This document shows, one piece after another, positions 24,697-36,700 of a stretch of 64,000 bases of DNA; positions within the stretch are counted from its first letter, which is position 1; the number at the start of each line of letters is the position of its first letter. The position numbers and the translations under genes are program-made. Origin of the DNA: Timema cristinae (lineage: Eukaryota > Arthropoda > Insecta > Phasmatodea > Timematidae); the NCBI GenBank assembly GCA_039000515.1, contig JBCFYV010000012.1, positions 38,813,986 through 38,877,985 of the forward strand, read 5' to 3'. The notes below the pieces were generated by a model that saw only the letters and a program-made list of their open reading frames with translations, had not been told where the DNA came from and did no database searches.

Positions 24697-24801
24697 ACGT
24701 TGGTCTCCAACCCCTTTATTCCCTTCTGTGACTGCGTACAACCCGAATGGGTAGTAAGTCGCAGTGATGATAATAATAATAATAATCATCATCATCATCT
24801 T
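24697..24801 (+). mobile_element. SINE 3' tail fragment
   Basis: A 5'-truncated copy keeps the shared tail: CAACCCGAATGGGTAGTAAG then GCAGTGATGATAATAATAA. The hairpin reads ACCCGAATGGGT (stem ACCC/GGGT), compared with ACCCGAACGGGT in other copies. It ends in (TAA)n merging into (TCA)n. Confidence 0.7.
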
Positions 24802-25032
24802 CTGTTGACCTAAAAAGCTAATGAGATGCATTTATAAGTTGTTTTTATTAAATTGCAACTACAATATAAATCTCTTTTGTTCTGGTGCTGTTTTTGTCGT
24901 TTAAACACTTCACAATTTTCATCTTATAGGTACTATTTTGTTTGCACTAATTCAATCTTATTTTAAATCAATAAAACTAATCTAAATAACATATACATAC
25001 CTAATCACACGGTGCCCTTATCTAAATATTTA

Positions 25033-25287
25033 TTTTAGCACTGTGTCTTACTAGTCGTTCCGGTTATACGCTTTAAGTACTAATTACTCTAATGGGTTAG
25101 GAATTAGGAGGGTTGAATTTAGAGGAAGTGAACCCATATTTTCGTAGAGGGAGAGTGGAAAACCATTTAGAAAAAACCACACCAGTTCACCCGATCAAGA
25201 TTCGAACCTCGATCTCCCCGGCCTTGGTAGTCCATCTCAACACAAAACTAGTGCATTAGCTAATCACGTCACCGAGGCGGGTCTTAT
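25033..25287 (-). mobile_element. SINE, family B, full-length copy
   Basis: The minus strand from 25287 starts ACCCGCCTCGGTGACGTG. It contains a B-box (GGTTCGAATCTTG), the body, and the shared tail at the low-coordinate end (ATAACCGGAACGACTAGTAAG). This is the best-preserved family-B copy in the window and lies in the RGS-like intron. Confidence 0.8.
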
Positions 25288-25993
25288 ATAAATAACTATT
25301 ATAGCAATTCATAATGCCTGTTCAATTATAAATGCCCTATTTAAAATAAGTTGAGAGGTGAAGTAAACAATCACACTCACTCCCTACCGCTTTATACGGC
25401 CCTGTCAAGAGCAGCAGAGTTAAAAAATATTATTGGTTACAAAAACATTGTGTAATCAGAGAAATCACCAAAAATATAAATGAATGGTATAAGTTTCTAC
25501 ACAGACTAGTGGATCATTTCAACGATAGCTGAAGATTATCATGCTAGAATTTATTCATAGTTTTTATTGAGAAAAGTTCTATGGAATGAAAAAGGCTATG
25601 ACCCCTCTCACAGTTTTCTATCTATTTGTTAGACCATTAAGTAAGAATTGAGTGTTAATTTTTACCAAAGAAAAATATTCTATAAATACTGATATACAAG
25701 CATACACAGATCAGGGTTTCCATTGATAGTGATGTAAGCAAAGGATGATTGAACAGCTGAGCCAATGTAGAAGAAAATCTGTAAACTCACTAGGAAAATT
25801 AAGTTTTTGTTGAAAGCTACTATTTTTGTAGACATCCTGAATCCCTTTTTTAGCATGAGTGTTTGTCAAAATCAATTAAGCTGTTTTTTAAAATTGTAAA
25901 TCGCAAAAATGGACCTATTAATTTAAATATAAAGAAAAAGTTAGTAAGATCTAGCATCATTCACTCATAATTAAGAACAATCATTACATTACA

Positions 25994-26155
25994 TCAAATG
26001 GTTTTCCACTCTCCCTCCACGCAAATGGGTTCACTTCCTCTAATTCAACCTTCCCAATTCCTAATCCATTAGCGTAATTAGTACTTAAAGTGTATAACCT
26101 GAACGGGTAGTAAGACGCGGTGCTAAATATTATTATTATTATTATAATTATTATA
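25994..26155 (+). mobile_element. SINE, family B, 5'-truncated
   Basis: Body and tail only: GGTTTTCCACTCTCCCTCCA, then TTCAACCTTCCCAATTCC, then AACCTGAACGGGTAGTAAG and GCGGTGCTAAATATTATTA. The head is missing. Confidence 0.8.
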
Positions 26156-26299
26156 TTACATCCATTATTGTTTCCAGTCTGTGGTCAGGGTAAGTTTTTT
26201 ATTCAAGTCTTATATTTTTCCACTACCGGCTTGCAAGGCCTATCATAGCTTCATATGCCTTATAATCTAATTTAAGACTAAAACAAGCACAATATCCAG

Positions 26300-26437
26300 T
26301 CCCCGGGCGTTAATTTATCTATGTGAAAAGGTAAAACCATATTTCACCAATGATAAATTTTTCGGCCATGCTGGAAATCAAACTCGCGATCCTTAGCTCA
26401 GTAGGCAGACACACTACTGACTGAGCTAAGGTGTTGG
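26300..26437 (-). mobile_element. SINE, family C, head and body
   Basis: On the minus strand from 26437 the head reads TTAGCTCAGTCAGTAGTGTG and carries a B-box-like GAGTTTGATTTCC, followed by the family-C body (CCAGCATGG, then TTATCATTGGTGAAAT). The shared tail is not present. The long self-complementary flank (CCTTAGCTCAGTAGG versus CTGAGCTAAGG) is the anticodon/D-arm region of the head. Confidence 0.75.
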
Positions 26438-26833
26438 ATAATTAAGAACAATCATATACTATTGAATTACATGCTCAATCAGGGAGTAACTTAACAATAT
26501 ACACTAAACTGCTTGTAGCTCTTTTTCTGCCCAGTTTGTATTCTTTTGACTATTCTATTCTCCAGGTTTCTTCCCTCAAAACAGTTTTTTTTTCAATAAT
26601 ATAATTTCTAGAGAATGTAACCAATATTATTTAAGACTAGTATATTTAAAATTTCAATAAGCGATTATTTATTAGTACAAATATTGGTAATAAATTATTA
26701 TTCCATAAACATATTTAAAAATGGGGCATCATCTTTGGAAGATGTACGACAAGACCACTGGATATTCCCTCCCTACTTTTATTATAGGTTACTTAACCTA
26801 CAAACTTATTTTAAATGAGATAAATGATCTTAC

Positions 26834-27057
26834 CGAATCATTTCGTTGCTCCTTTCTTCTCTTGGTGTATTAATATATTGGTCACATTTCCCCCAAAATA
26901 TAAGTGTATCTAATTTTTCCTTGAGTTTTGTGGTTTCCAGAAAATGGTGAAAGTGTTCTCTTCCATGAGATGTACTCAATACATTGTTGAGATTTTTTGT
27001 CCAATCCTCTCGGGTTTTAGGGGACAAACTGCGACATCCATTGCTGTTTCCTGCCAT
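26834..27057 (-). CDS. RGS-like domain gene, exon 1 with start codon
   Basis: ATG at 27057 sits in a strong context (AAACATGGC). The exon gives 74 complete codons plus CG and ends at a consensus donor (ATTCG|GTAAGA). After a short leader, residues 19-63 read W-x-x-x-L, L-x-x-x-x-G, F-x-x-F-L-E and L-x-F-W-x-x-C-x-x-Y (GREHFHHFLETTKL; DTLIFWGKCDQYI). This is the first half of an RGS domain. RGS proteins speed GTP hydrolysis by G-alpha subunits; related RGS-like folds in GRKs, axins and nexins act as binding modules, and I cannot tell which group this joins. Exon 2 follows after a 3.8-kb intron holding SINEs and a BED fragment. A (TTA)n run lies just upstream. Confidence 0.65.
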
Positions 27058-27134
27058 GTTTTCTCCTGAGCTTATGTTCAGTCAGGCTGAAATTGGGCGG
27101 TAGAAAAAATAATTGTTTTATTATTATTATTATT

Positions 27135-27400
27135 AAGTTACTTCTTGAAATGTATTAAATTTAATTTACAGGTATTTTACTCTAATAAATTTAACTAAAT
27201 AAAGTAGTGAATGTTTAATACGTAGTGAACTTTATTTAGGAGTATAGTGTGATTGATTTACTTTTCGAAATTTACTAAATTTAATTTGTAGGTATTTTAA
27301 TGTTATAAATTTTACTAAATAAAGTAGTGAATGTTTTATACGTAGTGCACTTTATTTAGAAGAATAATGGGATTAATTTACTTCTTGAAATGTATTATTT
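27135..27400. repeat. tandem repeat, about 120-bp unit, 2.2 copies
   Basis: The block starting TTACTTCTTGAAATGTATTA and including ACTAAATAAAGTAGTGAATG recurs at about 27137, 27259 and 27379. The third copy is cut after some 25 bp. Copies are about 90% alike by eye. Confidence 0.8.
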
Positions 27401-29940
27401 ATTATTGTTATGTTTTATTTTTATTGTTATTATTTTTTATTATTAATTATTATTGTTATTATTATACAGAGATCCCCTATTAGGACCTTTACTTCCCTGT
27501 TTTTGTTTTTTTTCCCTCCCATCTCACTACCTGTTTGGATTATACACATAATTAAGCTAATGTGTTAGGGTTGAGGAAGGTTGAATTTAGAGAAAGTATT
27601 TTTGCACTTGAAACTGGTTTTAGTGAATTTAAATAACCCTTTGGGTCTATAGCTGTGGTCTCCTACTTGTTAAGCGTGCATATTTATGTTGAGTTATAAA
27701 ATTTGTTGTTAGGCAGTTGGTTTATTTTAAAGTAAAATAGAAGAATAATTAGTATTATTATGAAGATACAGGTTGTTTAACCTCCCGCCTCCCTCTTGAA
27801 AATGGGGTCTCATACAATATGAGGTGATCCTGTAAAATATAGGATGGGGGTAAGCCAAGTCACATCCAGGACTTTCTTTCGTCTATAGTTTTTGAGTATG
27901 GTATCTTTAAAAATGCGGACCACCTACTAATGTAAGTCATGAATACAGGTCTTAGGCGTCTGTCGATCTTTAATTATTTAAGTGGGTCGTGTATATTAAA
28001 ATATGATTCAAGACAAATTGGAGGCAAAACTAATCAACATACCATGATGGAATTAAAAATGTTATAATTTGCATTTTGTTAAGTTTAAAAATTATTTAAA
28101 AATTTAAATGAACTTTCTTGTGCATGAAATATAGCATTTTATGAGATTAAAGTAAATGGTTAAAAACATAGCCCTAGCCTTATTCAGTCAATTTTTAAAC
28201 ATAACAAGTAAAACAATAATAAACATTATAGTTTTTTATTGTTTTGTTTTGATAAAAAAAAAGAACTGCAATTCCTATAGAAATACAACATTGTGACAAT
28301 TTGCTATCAATTCCAAGTAGGCAGGCCCTCATTTTATATAGTAGGTTTATTAAGAGAGAGAAAGTTTGATTGCTTAGCCCTTTGTTTCTTTTAGGTTTAT
28401 TTTTATTATAGAAAAGGCCTTATCAGACAACTATAAAAGTTACTAGATCTTTCTCTTATTCATGCATCAGGTCATGTTACCAGCTCTCTCTCTCTCTCTC
28501 AAACTGTGGTTACAGTGCAAGTTTTTTGGTGCTAGGTCGAGCTATGATGAATATGTTTATCCGCCCAAATTGGGTCCTAGTTATAGTGGAAAGCACATGT
28601 GTATGAGATAATCCTTTATTTTTAGTGGAGTATAGGTTAAAAAGTATGTTATATATTTCACCTTAGATTGTTATAAATATATCATTTAAATTTCCTCATT
28701 TTTATAAAATACCACGCAAGAATACTGCGTGAACCCTTTATTTTCTCTTGATGTAATTTGACTAACAAGTATTAGACTATACAAATAGCTATCCAGTCAA
28801 CCTACCAAATTGGATGAATAGTACTGAACCAAATGTATTTTGAATTATACATTAAGTGCAAAAGAGAAGTCTTTTAAACTCTATATAACTTATGTACAGT
28901 TTCACTTGTCGCTGAAATTGTATGAGTGAAAAAAAAACTTGTTTTAACTTAGAGCAGTTTGTGTGGCTAATTTGCTTGTAGTGTAACCATCCCTTGTTGT
29001 GCAATACAATATATGTTTTTTTCCCCATTTTAACAAATAGTTATTCGTGAGAACTCTACTTTGGGTGAATAGGCTACACTTCTACCGTAACCACAGCCTT
29101 GTGATAGAGCTTATCAATACCTATAAAATAACAGTAGTAATTTAATAAAATGTAATCAATTTTGGCCCAGTGAAAAGTGAACTGTACTAGTACCCAAGTC
29201 ATATCTTGCGGGAATTGGCAAAAATGTTATGTGTATTTAAAAAGCGTTTCACACACAATTATTCAAGCCTGCCATACATGGACAATGTACAATCCCGTTT
29301 CAATTACCTAGTTTTATAGGTCTCACTTTTGACCTTGCACAGAGCCACAACTCACAATAAACACCTAAAATCACAAACAAATTTATCATCTGTAATGTTG
29401 AGACTGCTAAGCATAATATTCAAACTGAAGGCTCTCAGTCCAACCCCTTCACGTTCAAACTTGTATGTCAATTAGCAACTTGCATGCCAATTATTGGGCA
29501 AATATCAAACCTGTTTGAATCCTTTATGAACGAAGTTTGACATTACCCTCATGCATTGCCTCACACTATCATCTTTAAATGTCAATCGTAACTGTGCATG
29601 AGGCCCTTAAGGGAAATAAAAGCAGCGTAGGCCTATTTCCTTGCCAATATAACCAGCATATTGGTTTTTCCATAGAATTTATATTATTTTTTATCATATT
29701 TGAATTAATTTATTACCTAAAACCCTATCTTACCCTGTCTTAAAATTCCTTGAAGAAGTAACATTACACATTGGGGAAAGGTCACTTTTATTCAAATCCA
29801 ACTTTTTTCCTTTTTATATCACAATAGCTTCTAACATTTTTTTGGAAATGTATAAACACTAGAATAGTGTTTACACATTCCCAAAACATTTATCACAGAT
29901 CAAGTTAACAAATTTTATAGCTAGCATGGCTCAAATAACA
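27401..29940. other. AT-rich intergenic DNA, no gene seen
   Basis: Contains a minus-strand scrap of SINE family-B body at about 27537-27600 (AATGTGTTAGGGTTGAGGAA) and a (TC)n run at 28484-28500. Otherwise no exon, RNA gene or transposon end was recognised. It lies upstream of the RGS-like start exon, so its promoter should be in the 27.1-27.6 kb part, but I see no clear TATA element. Confidence 0.45.
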
Positions 29941-30152
29941 AGAGCGAGGTGACTTAAACCACATCGATTGTGAAGGCTAGATGCTCGCGCCATCGATGTT
30001 TATTAGTCGATGATTTTTAGTTATCGAATTTACTCCGTTTGCCCAGAGAAGCGGACCATTCACTAGGTTCCTTGAACACAGTGTGGTTTTTTGCCGTGGC
30101 CATACATGGCAAGTCACTAAATGGCATTAGTTAACTCCAAAAAGTCAGTACA

Positions 30153-30720
30153 ATGGATCGCAGAAGGCAATTAATTTGTATTTATTTTATTTACAAAGAA
30201 AAAAATTACAATTTAGTGGGTTTATCTTTTGAATGTAAGGCGAAACAAAGTGGGAGCATTTGTGGCATTGTTCACAGAACGTCGCAAAATTCTTCAATTA
30301 TTTTCAGCTGTCCAAATCGTAGTTTGATGTACTATTATAATGTCTAAGTGGAAGCTTGGTTCAGAGTAATTTGAAAATTAGGAATCAATTTCACCGGACT
30401 TGCACTTTGGCGCTCGACATAGGACTGAAAAGTGATTATAATGCAGAATTAACGTAAGGTAAAATCCCGTTCCGTGTGAATAGCTCCATATACTCGCATG
30501 CCCTACTTCAACCAGACACGACCACAGCACCGGACTAGTCCAGTGGGGTGCCGTGAGTTCAACGACAGTCATGCACGGGAAATAGACGTGACCGTGACGT
30601 GTGTAAAGCCCCAATACACCCAATGATCAACTGAACTCACGGGACCGTGCTGAGTTCTGCCACGGGAACAAATTACGCTGTGAGCAAGGAGCCTAGACGA
30701 ACCTAGACGCGACTACGACA
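30153..30720 (+). mobile_element. possible PIF/Harbinger-like remnant with inverted repeats
   Basis: An open frame at 30153-30347 begins MDRRRQLICIYFIYKEK, reminiscent of the start of Harbinger-type transposases, but nothing downstream of it matches their DDE core. From 30370 to 30720 the base composition becomes GC-rich and contains an imperfect 15-bp inverted repeat: GGTGCCGTGAGTTCA at 30547 versus TGAACTCACGGGACC at 30632. The assignment rests on overall look and is weak. It could be an unrelated insertion. Confidence 0.25.
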
Positions 30721-31349
30721 TGACAACGGACCTATCCAACATTCCCCATACATTACCCGAACTCTCAGTAACATGGGGCTGACATTCATATGTCCAGAAT
30801 TTGCTAGACATATCATCACCATTTTTTTTATTTAGTTGCGTCTAACAGCGTCGGAGAACGCTAGTGTGTATTTGAAAAAAAAAAAATTATTTAATAAAAT
30901 ATATGTGTTGCATGTCAATCAGATAGATTGGACAGCTACAAATAAAATATCAATATTTTATTAATTTACGAAAGGGAGAAAGAATATTAATGTATTTGAA
31001 AGTAATTTACCTCAAAGTTTATTGTCCCGGACTAAATGCAGTCACATGAAATCACGTATATCCCCGAATTGAAACACGTGGTTGTTAAAAATATTGTCTT
31101 TTGATAAATATTGTAGCAGACATCATAGAAGAGGACTAATATTATCTGATTTATGAATAAAATGCTTTAACGCATACCCTTTGCCACTGGGGGATGTCGG
31201 ATGGAAAAAATATATATATACTGACCGTGCTGTTTACAAGAAAATATAATAAAGTACATCTATATCACAAATTATCGTTAAAATAATAATTGTTCCTAAA
31301 TAACATAATTAAAAGATATATTTAAATCAAAGATGCTCTAGTTTCTACT

Positions 31350-31700
31350 CACCGTATTAAGATGCCCTCGGATTCTCTGACCATCTTATTAGGAGAAAAC
31401 ATTCAAAGAACAACAGCATGGCGACTTCAAACACGTGTGTCCACTTCCAGTTCATATACGCCAAGAAGTCTAGAGTGGACTCAACCTCGAGATCCCTGCT
31501 GCCGGAGTTGCCTAGCGGCGTGTCTACGAACCTTAACTTTACCTCACCCCTCAAGCTGTTCACCCTCATTTGTTTCCCTTTCACCTTGCCTTCATCCGTC
31601 CTTCTCCTTACCTATATTTCTGAGTTTATCACCCTTTTTCTTTGCTCCATTCGCATCAGATTTTGCAGTATATATAGACCACTAGCCAGATCCACATTAT
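31350..31700. other. GC-richer block, open on both strands
   Basis: Plus strand: an ATG at 31418 (AGCATGGCG context) opens 94 codons. Minus strand: an ATG at about 31569 opens 71 codons (SRDLEVESTLDFLAYMNWKW). A CTATATATAG element at 31671-31680 could serve as a TATA box for either direction. Neither product is recognised and the two cannot both be real coding. It could be a small gene or a promoter-proximal exon. Confidence 0.2.
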
Positions 31701-32508
31701 AGCTAATTTACTGCAAACCAGCGTCGAAGGAGGAACTTCTACATCGTACCGCATCAAAGAACACGACGACCATGAAGTTTAGGGCGTCGGATACACCGCA
31801 ACCATGGACAGGAGGATGAACTTCGGTTACTACCTTGAACGGCGCTTGATCTTCCACATTATAGGACAAGTAAAATACGCAAAAGAGAAACTTAAGATAA
31901 TAGAAATATTTTGTGAAGAGGGATTCCCCAGTAAGTAAGAGAGTGTTTTTAAAGGTGGCTTGGGTAAATTTAACCAAAGAAGTTACAGGTAGCTACATTC
32001 CAACCAGAGATCAACCAGAGCCTAGCTAGCTCAAGTACTAAACAAAAAGGAGGAAAATAAGGGTAAATATAATTACTATGTAACGGTAAATAAATGAAAT
32101 ATTCAATTCAACTTTAGCCATGGTAAGGAAATGCGTATTTGTCAAGACGAACCTAAAATATACATTGTAAATAAACATTTAGCAGCAACAAACTCAGCGA
32201 AGTAAAATTAATGATTTTTTTTTTTTAAATAAAGAGGTGCATAATTGTTAAGACGCACACAATTCCCTACACCACCACTTCAAGTTAACAGGTAAACATA
32301 TATTTTTGTCCCCTAAGTTTCTCACTTCAACTCTATTGTTAAACATCTATTGTTCATTCGAGAACGTTTACTTGGAAGGACAACCAAGAAAATAAAAAAA
32401 TAATACATTTTTTAATATTCGAACCCGCTATGACAAATATAAAATCTTTAAGTTTAAAAATATTAATTTATAAAAAATTTTTATTATTATATATTATTAA
32501 TTATTTAC

Positions 32509-32793
32509 TTAAGTAATACCGCGTCTTACTACCCGTTCGGTTTATACGCACTTACGCTAATGTGTAATGGTAGGGTGATTGTGATATGAAATGGAGGACC
32601 TACAGTTTAACGTGGAATCCGAACCATGGTGGAGGCCTAGCATTCCCCACATTCACAAGTTGTGATTAATACACGTCTTGTAAGAGGTGAAGGAAGGGTT
32701 TGATAAACAGATAAATCTGTGCTGGGAACAAGGATTGAATCTCGAACCCCAGCACAGAAGTTCGACACCTTACCGCTAGACCACCAGGTCACC
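32509..32793 (-). mobile_element. SINE, family A, full-length copy
   Basis: On the minus strand from 32793 it reads GGTGACCTGGTGGTCTAGCG (head), then TTCGAGATTCAATCC (B-box region). The body includes AATACACGTCTTGTAAGAGG in plus orientation. The shared tail lies at the low end (CTTACTACCCGTTCGGTTTA in plus orientation). It is a non-coding retroposon. Confidence 0.85.
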
Positions 32794-33469
32794 AAGAAAG
32801 ATTATAGTGTAAGAAAATTCTAAGGGCATATTTTTGTTAATTGTATTTTTATATTTAGGTAAAAATTTAATAGTTCAATTTAAGATAAAATTATGCCAAC
32901 AGGGCAATTTTCCGTTTTAGAGAAATTTTGTAGATATGGCTAATTAATTAGTTAATTAGGTTAAATTAATTAGTAGACGATCTTGGAAATCAGAATAAAT
33001 GCATCACTTCACCAATGGTGAATTTTATGGGTGACAGCTAAGATGCGGATCTTTATATTTATGTGGGGGGTTATTTTAAATTTAATCAATAATATTTTAG
33101 CCTCTATAAGGTATTGATTAAGATATTAACGGAATCACAGAGTGAGCTGATGAGCTGAAAGTAAGATTTAAGATATCTAAAGAAGTTAATTTAGATATAC
33201 ACTTAAGTACAGTATCACAGCAAGTTAAGGTGAATGTAAACATGAGAGGCCAGTTGTATCTTGTTTTACACCTTTTTTTATATAGTAGTTAAGATGTATT
33301 CAGACATGGACTTAGCGATATGCAAGCCATGCTTAAATTTTAATTAATACTGATGTGTTAAGGAACCACCAAGGATGAGATAGCAGGTTGTCAAACATAG
33401 TGCTAGCCAGGTCACCCTATGAGTAATGTCAGTAACAAATGAGGCCAGGCCTATTTTTCCACCTATCTA

Positions 33470-33580
33470 GTTATCAGTGTCCAATTGTAAATCCAAATAT
33501 GATATCGGAGAGGTGTTATCCTCACTAAAATGCATTAACAATAGTTCCGGCTATTGTTTCACTACATATAAAGGAAATTA
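33470..33580 (+). mobile_element. family-D SINE tail, head lost
   Basis: GTCCAATTGTAAAT is followed by GGTGTTATCCTCACTAAAATG and the hairpin AATAG-TTCCGG-CTATT. Block order equals that of the 19.3 and 19.65 kb copies, but the stem bases differ while staying paired. Confidence 0.6.
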
Positions 33581-34102
33581 TAAAAGTTTAAAAGGTTATC
33601 TGTGATTAAGTAAAATGGCAGCCAATATTTATACATGCAGCAAGGAGTGTAAGAAAGCCAATTAGGGTGTTGTATCTAATTAGGGTATTGTAATAGATCT
33701 TCAATTACAATTTATTTGTTTGAGTGTCTGAGGTAACTAGGCAACATTTAAAAAGGTTTTAGTCAATAGATAAAAGATAAAAATTACTAATGAGAAAGTA
33801 ATTACCTAATTAGAAAAGAAAAGAGATTTTTAATATGTTATGGTACAGGCACATATGATTTCAAGCTAATTCCAAGATTGCCTTCTATACATTTCAACTA
33901 TTTTAAATACCAAAAAGTTAGGGTAATATAGTATATTTTCTGTTGCTCACACCTACAAATTGACATTACGAAAATAAGAAAGCGAGATAATGTGAAAGTT
34001 AGATGGTAGGTTGACCCTGAACCTGAGCAGCTGTGTCATTAGTCAAGGGTAACGAAAATCAAAGGGCAGTTTGACTTCGGATGAAGAACCAGTGCTCTTA
34101 AA

Positions 34103-34105
34103 AAA

Positions 34106-34146
<41 letters not shown>

Positions 34147-34148
34147 TA
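34103..34148. repeat. (TA)n microsatellite
   Basis: About 46 bp of alternating TA with one G interruption. Confidence 0.9.
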
Positions 34149-35170
34149 AAAACAGATGTTAATATAAGTGGATTGAATATGTAATAATGTAATATGCCTT
34201 GCTCAATGGCAAGTCATTAATACTAGTTATATAATAGTAAAATAAATGAGGTCACATTAATAAATAACAGAATCAAATCAATAAAAATTTGTGACAAAAC
34301 GTGACCCCATTTTTAAAATTAGTTTAAGGTAATAACTAAGCGTAAGTAAGATTTTTAAAATTAAAGACATTTTAAATAAGTAAATTTATGTTGTACAAAA
34401 AGTTTACCGTAGAGAATTCGGTGACAATGATTGATTGAATAATTAATACCACCCATATAAAGATTTGAGTTTTAATAGAAATAATTGGTTTATTGAGAAT
34501 TAAATTAATCATTTTATAAAAAATAATTTTAACATTTAAATTTTATTTTTGCATTTCAAAATTTAATTTGAATTTATGGTACTTAAGGGTACTTCAGCTA
34601 CTAACTTATAATAATTTTCAAGATTTTACAGCCTACATTAAATTATATTTGGATTTATTAAATATAAACTAACTAATTTTACCTAAGTTCAAATACAAGG
34701 TTAATTACACAACAAAGCAATTTATAGCTTTGTAAAATGTTTGTGTTATCACCATTCTAAGAACAGTGCAACGACCAGAACGACAATTTTTCAGTGCAAC
34801 AAGGAAAATAAAAAGAAACACTAAATAAGTAATAAAACAGAAAATTATTTTTTTCCGTTTATTCATTAAGAAGACTGAACATAGAATACAAAAAGCAACC
34901 AATTGTGAAAATATACAAAAAAAATATCTTAACTGTAACAGTGTTATACAAGTAACTTTAAATCAATGTTTATGCACCTATTCAATTTATGTAACTTACA
35001 CTTTACAAATTTATTCATGTTTAATTTTAAGAATATCAAATGTCAAATATGATGTAGCTCTTGCACAATATGAAATTTGCTTGTATCAACATTCATTAAA
35101 TTTCTTAATATATAAGCAAAGGGGGGTATTGTACTGATACTGATTTGGACCCCTTTCATATATTAAAGAG

Positions 35171-35290
35171 TTCATGGATGAAAGATATTTTTCTTTGATA
35201 AACTGTATGTAAAATATCCTTTCAATATGTCATCCATGGATAATCACGCGCTTTTCAGAAATACTGTCAAAGTCTTGCACCATCCCAAAA
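35171..35290 (+). repeat. dispersed hairpin repeat, copy 1
   Basis: Begins TTCATGGATGAAAG and ends after CACGCGCTTTTCAGAAATAC. An inverted pair (TCATGGATGA / TCATCCATGG) encloses about 45 bp. The same arrangement recurs at 39832-39950 in the same orientation. Flanking DNA is unrelated, so this looks like a mobile or structured element. Confidence 0.7.
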
Positions 35291-36583
35291 ATTATCTACA
35301 GCAAAAATCTAACATTGGACTTTCACTCTGATGGCTTATCAATGACTGAATACAACATTTCAGAAGATATATCCCATGCTGACCCATTATCGCGGTTGTC
35401 AATATAGAGCAGGGTATAGAATAAGGAAGTATTTTTCCCGCACGTAGATGAAATGTCCACAGATAAAGAAATCGTACTGGCTACAATAAAAGAGCCTGTA
35501 TTATCAAAGGTATTGTACCTCACATGTAATGGATGTCCAAACTGTATCAATGATTAAAAACTATCAAAATACTTCTAAAAAATTAATGAACTGTTAGTGG
35601 AACGTGAGAGCATTAGGGGTCCAAATAATGAACAGTCAGAGAATCCAATAATCCCTTTTGATGGAAGTTTAGGAAGTCCTAAACAAATGACCAAGCAAGT
35701 TGGATCTAACTTAGAGGATAACACTGCTTAAATCATCAGCTGGGCCCACCAGCAAATAATGCAAGATGAGGGCTGGATAATAGTGTAACACCACAACATG
35801 ACTTTCCGGGAGATAAAAAAGTTATGATCTGCAGATTCAAGAGGGTTATCAAGATACCAAAATACTACATTTTTTAGGGTTCTTAAAGAATGATTTAAGG
35901 AGTGACTTATTACTGGTTAGGGGATTTATTACAATGATTTTTTTTTTTTTAGTTTTGTGGGGCGTTGTTATAGGTTATATATTGAAGCTAGTATTTAAGC
36001 TTTCGTACTTACTGGCGGTAGATGGTATGGGCACGCACATGCAAGTACCACCATTACGCTTGTGTTTATGTGAGCTAGTTTTCTTTTTGTCGCGTCTTGT
36101 TCTCTGTTCATGAACAAAACTAGAATTTATACAAACCAATTTCCATAAGTGTAATAGCGTGAAACCATTATACGGGCTATCCCAGACTAATACAATCATA
36201 TTTTTCTCACGTTCCAAGATTATATACCTTTCGAGTAAACCTTGGTGAGTGAATTATGAAAGTGTGACGATAACTGTGCTGAAATGAGCTGGCAGTTGGA
36301 AAGAAGTTAGAATACTTATCAGATTCAATATCTGAAATCATAGTTAAAATGGAAGAGCTATGAACAGAATATTAGATATTTTAAATAGAGAATCTCTGTT
36401 ATACAAGGATATGACACTATATAGCTTAAAAAAAGTGTATAATATTAATACGCCTGAAACTTTGGACATAACTGGAGTAAATATAATATTTGAATTTGCT
36501 GAGCTTAGCATATAGACGAAATAAACAATTTTAGTATCATAAAATTAATAGATTTTTAAAATATCCTGTATCTAATAAATAAG
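35291..36583. other. no supported gene; probable 3' untranslated region on the minus strand at the right edge
   Basis: The minus strand just below 36584 would hold the 3' UTR of the stereocilin-like gene. A TTTATT (AATAAA on the minus strand) at 35924-35929 could be its polyadenylation signal. Two short unexplained open stretches exist (35323-35550 minus; 35578-35731 plus, ending NLEDNTA), neither with a recognisable motif. Confidence 0.3.
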
Positions 36584-36700
36584 TCAGCCAATTCTGGTTG
36601 ATGGTCCTCTATCTTCATCAAGAATTGATTGCTGATTGGTTGCCGGAGTGTCTTCAACTACGCCTGGAGAAACCGTAGACTTGTGAGCTTCATGCTTAGG
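36584..36700 (-). CDS. probable terminal coding exon of the stereocilin/mesothelin-like gene
   Basis: The acceptor TTTGTTTTTACAG| lies at 36701-36702. The exon is exactly 39 codons in phase 0 and ends with TGA: it starts PKHEAHKSTVSPGVVEDTPA and ends PSTRIG. This is a polar, probably disordered tail. It is placed in the stereocilin-like gene because it lies downstream on the same strand and its phase 0 start matches the phase 0 end of the 46468-46582 exon. That leaves a 9.8-kb intron with several transposons, and exons could be missing between. The exon itself is well formed; the assignment to this gene is inference. Confidence 0.5.
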   Translation of the reverse strand, partial: PKHEAHKSTVSPGVVEDTPATNQQSILDEDRGPSTRIG

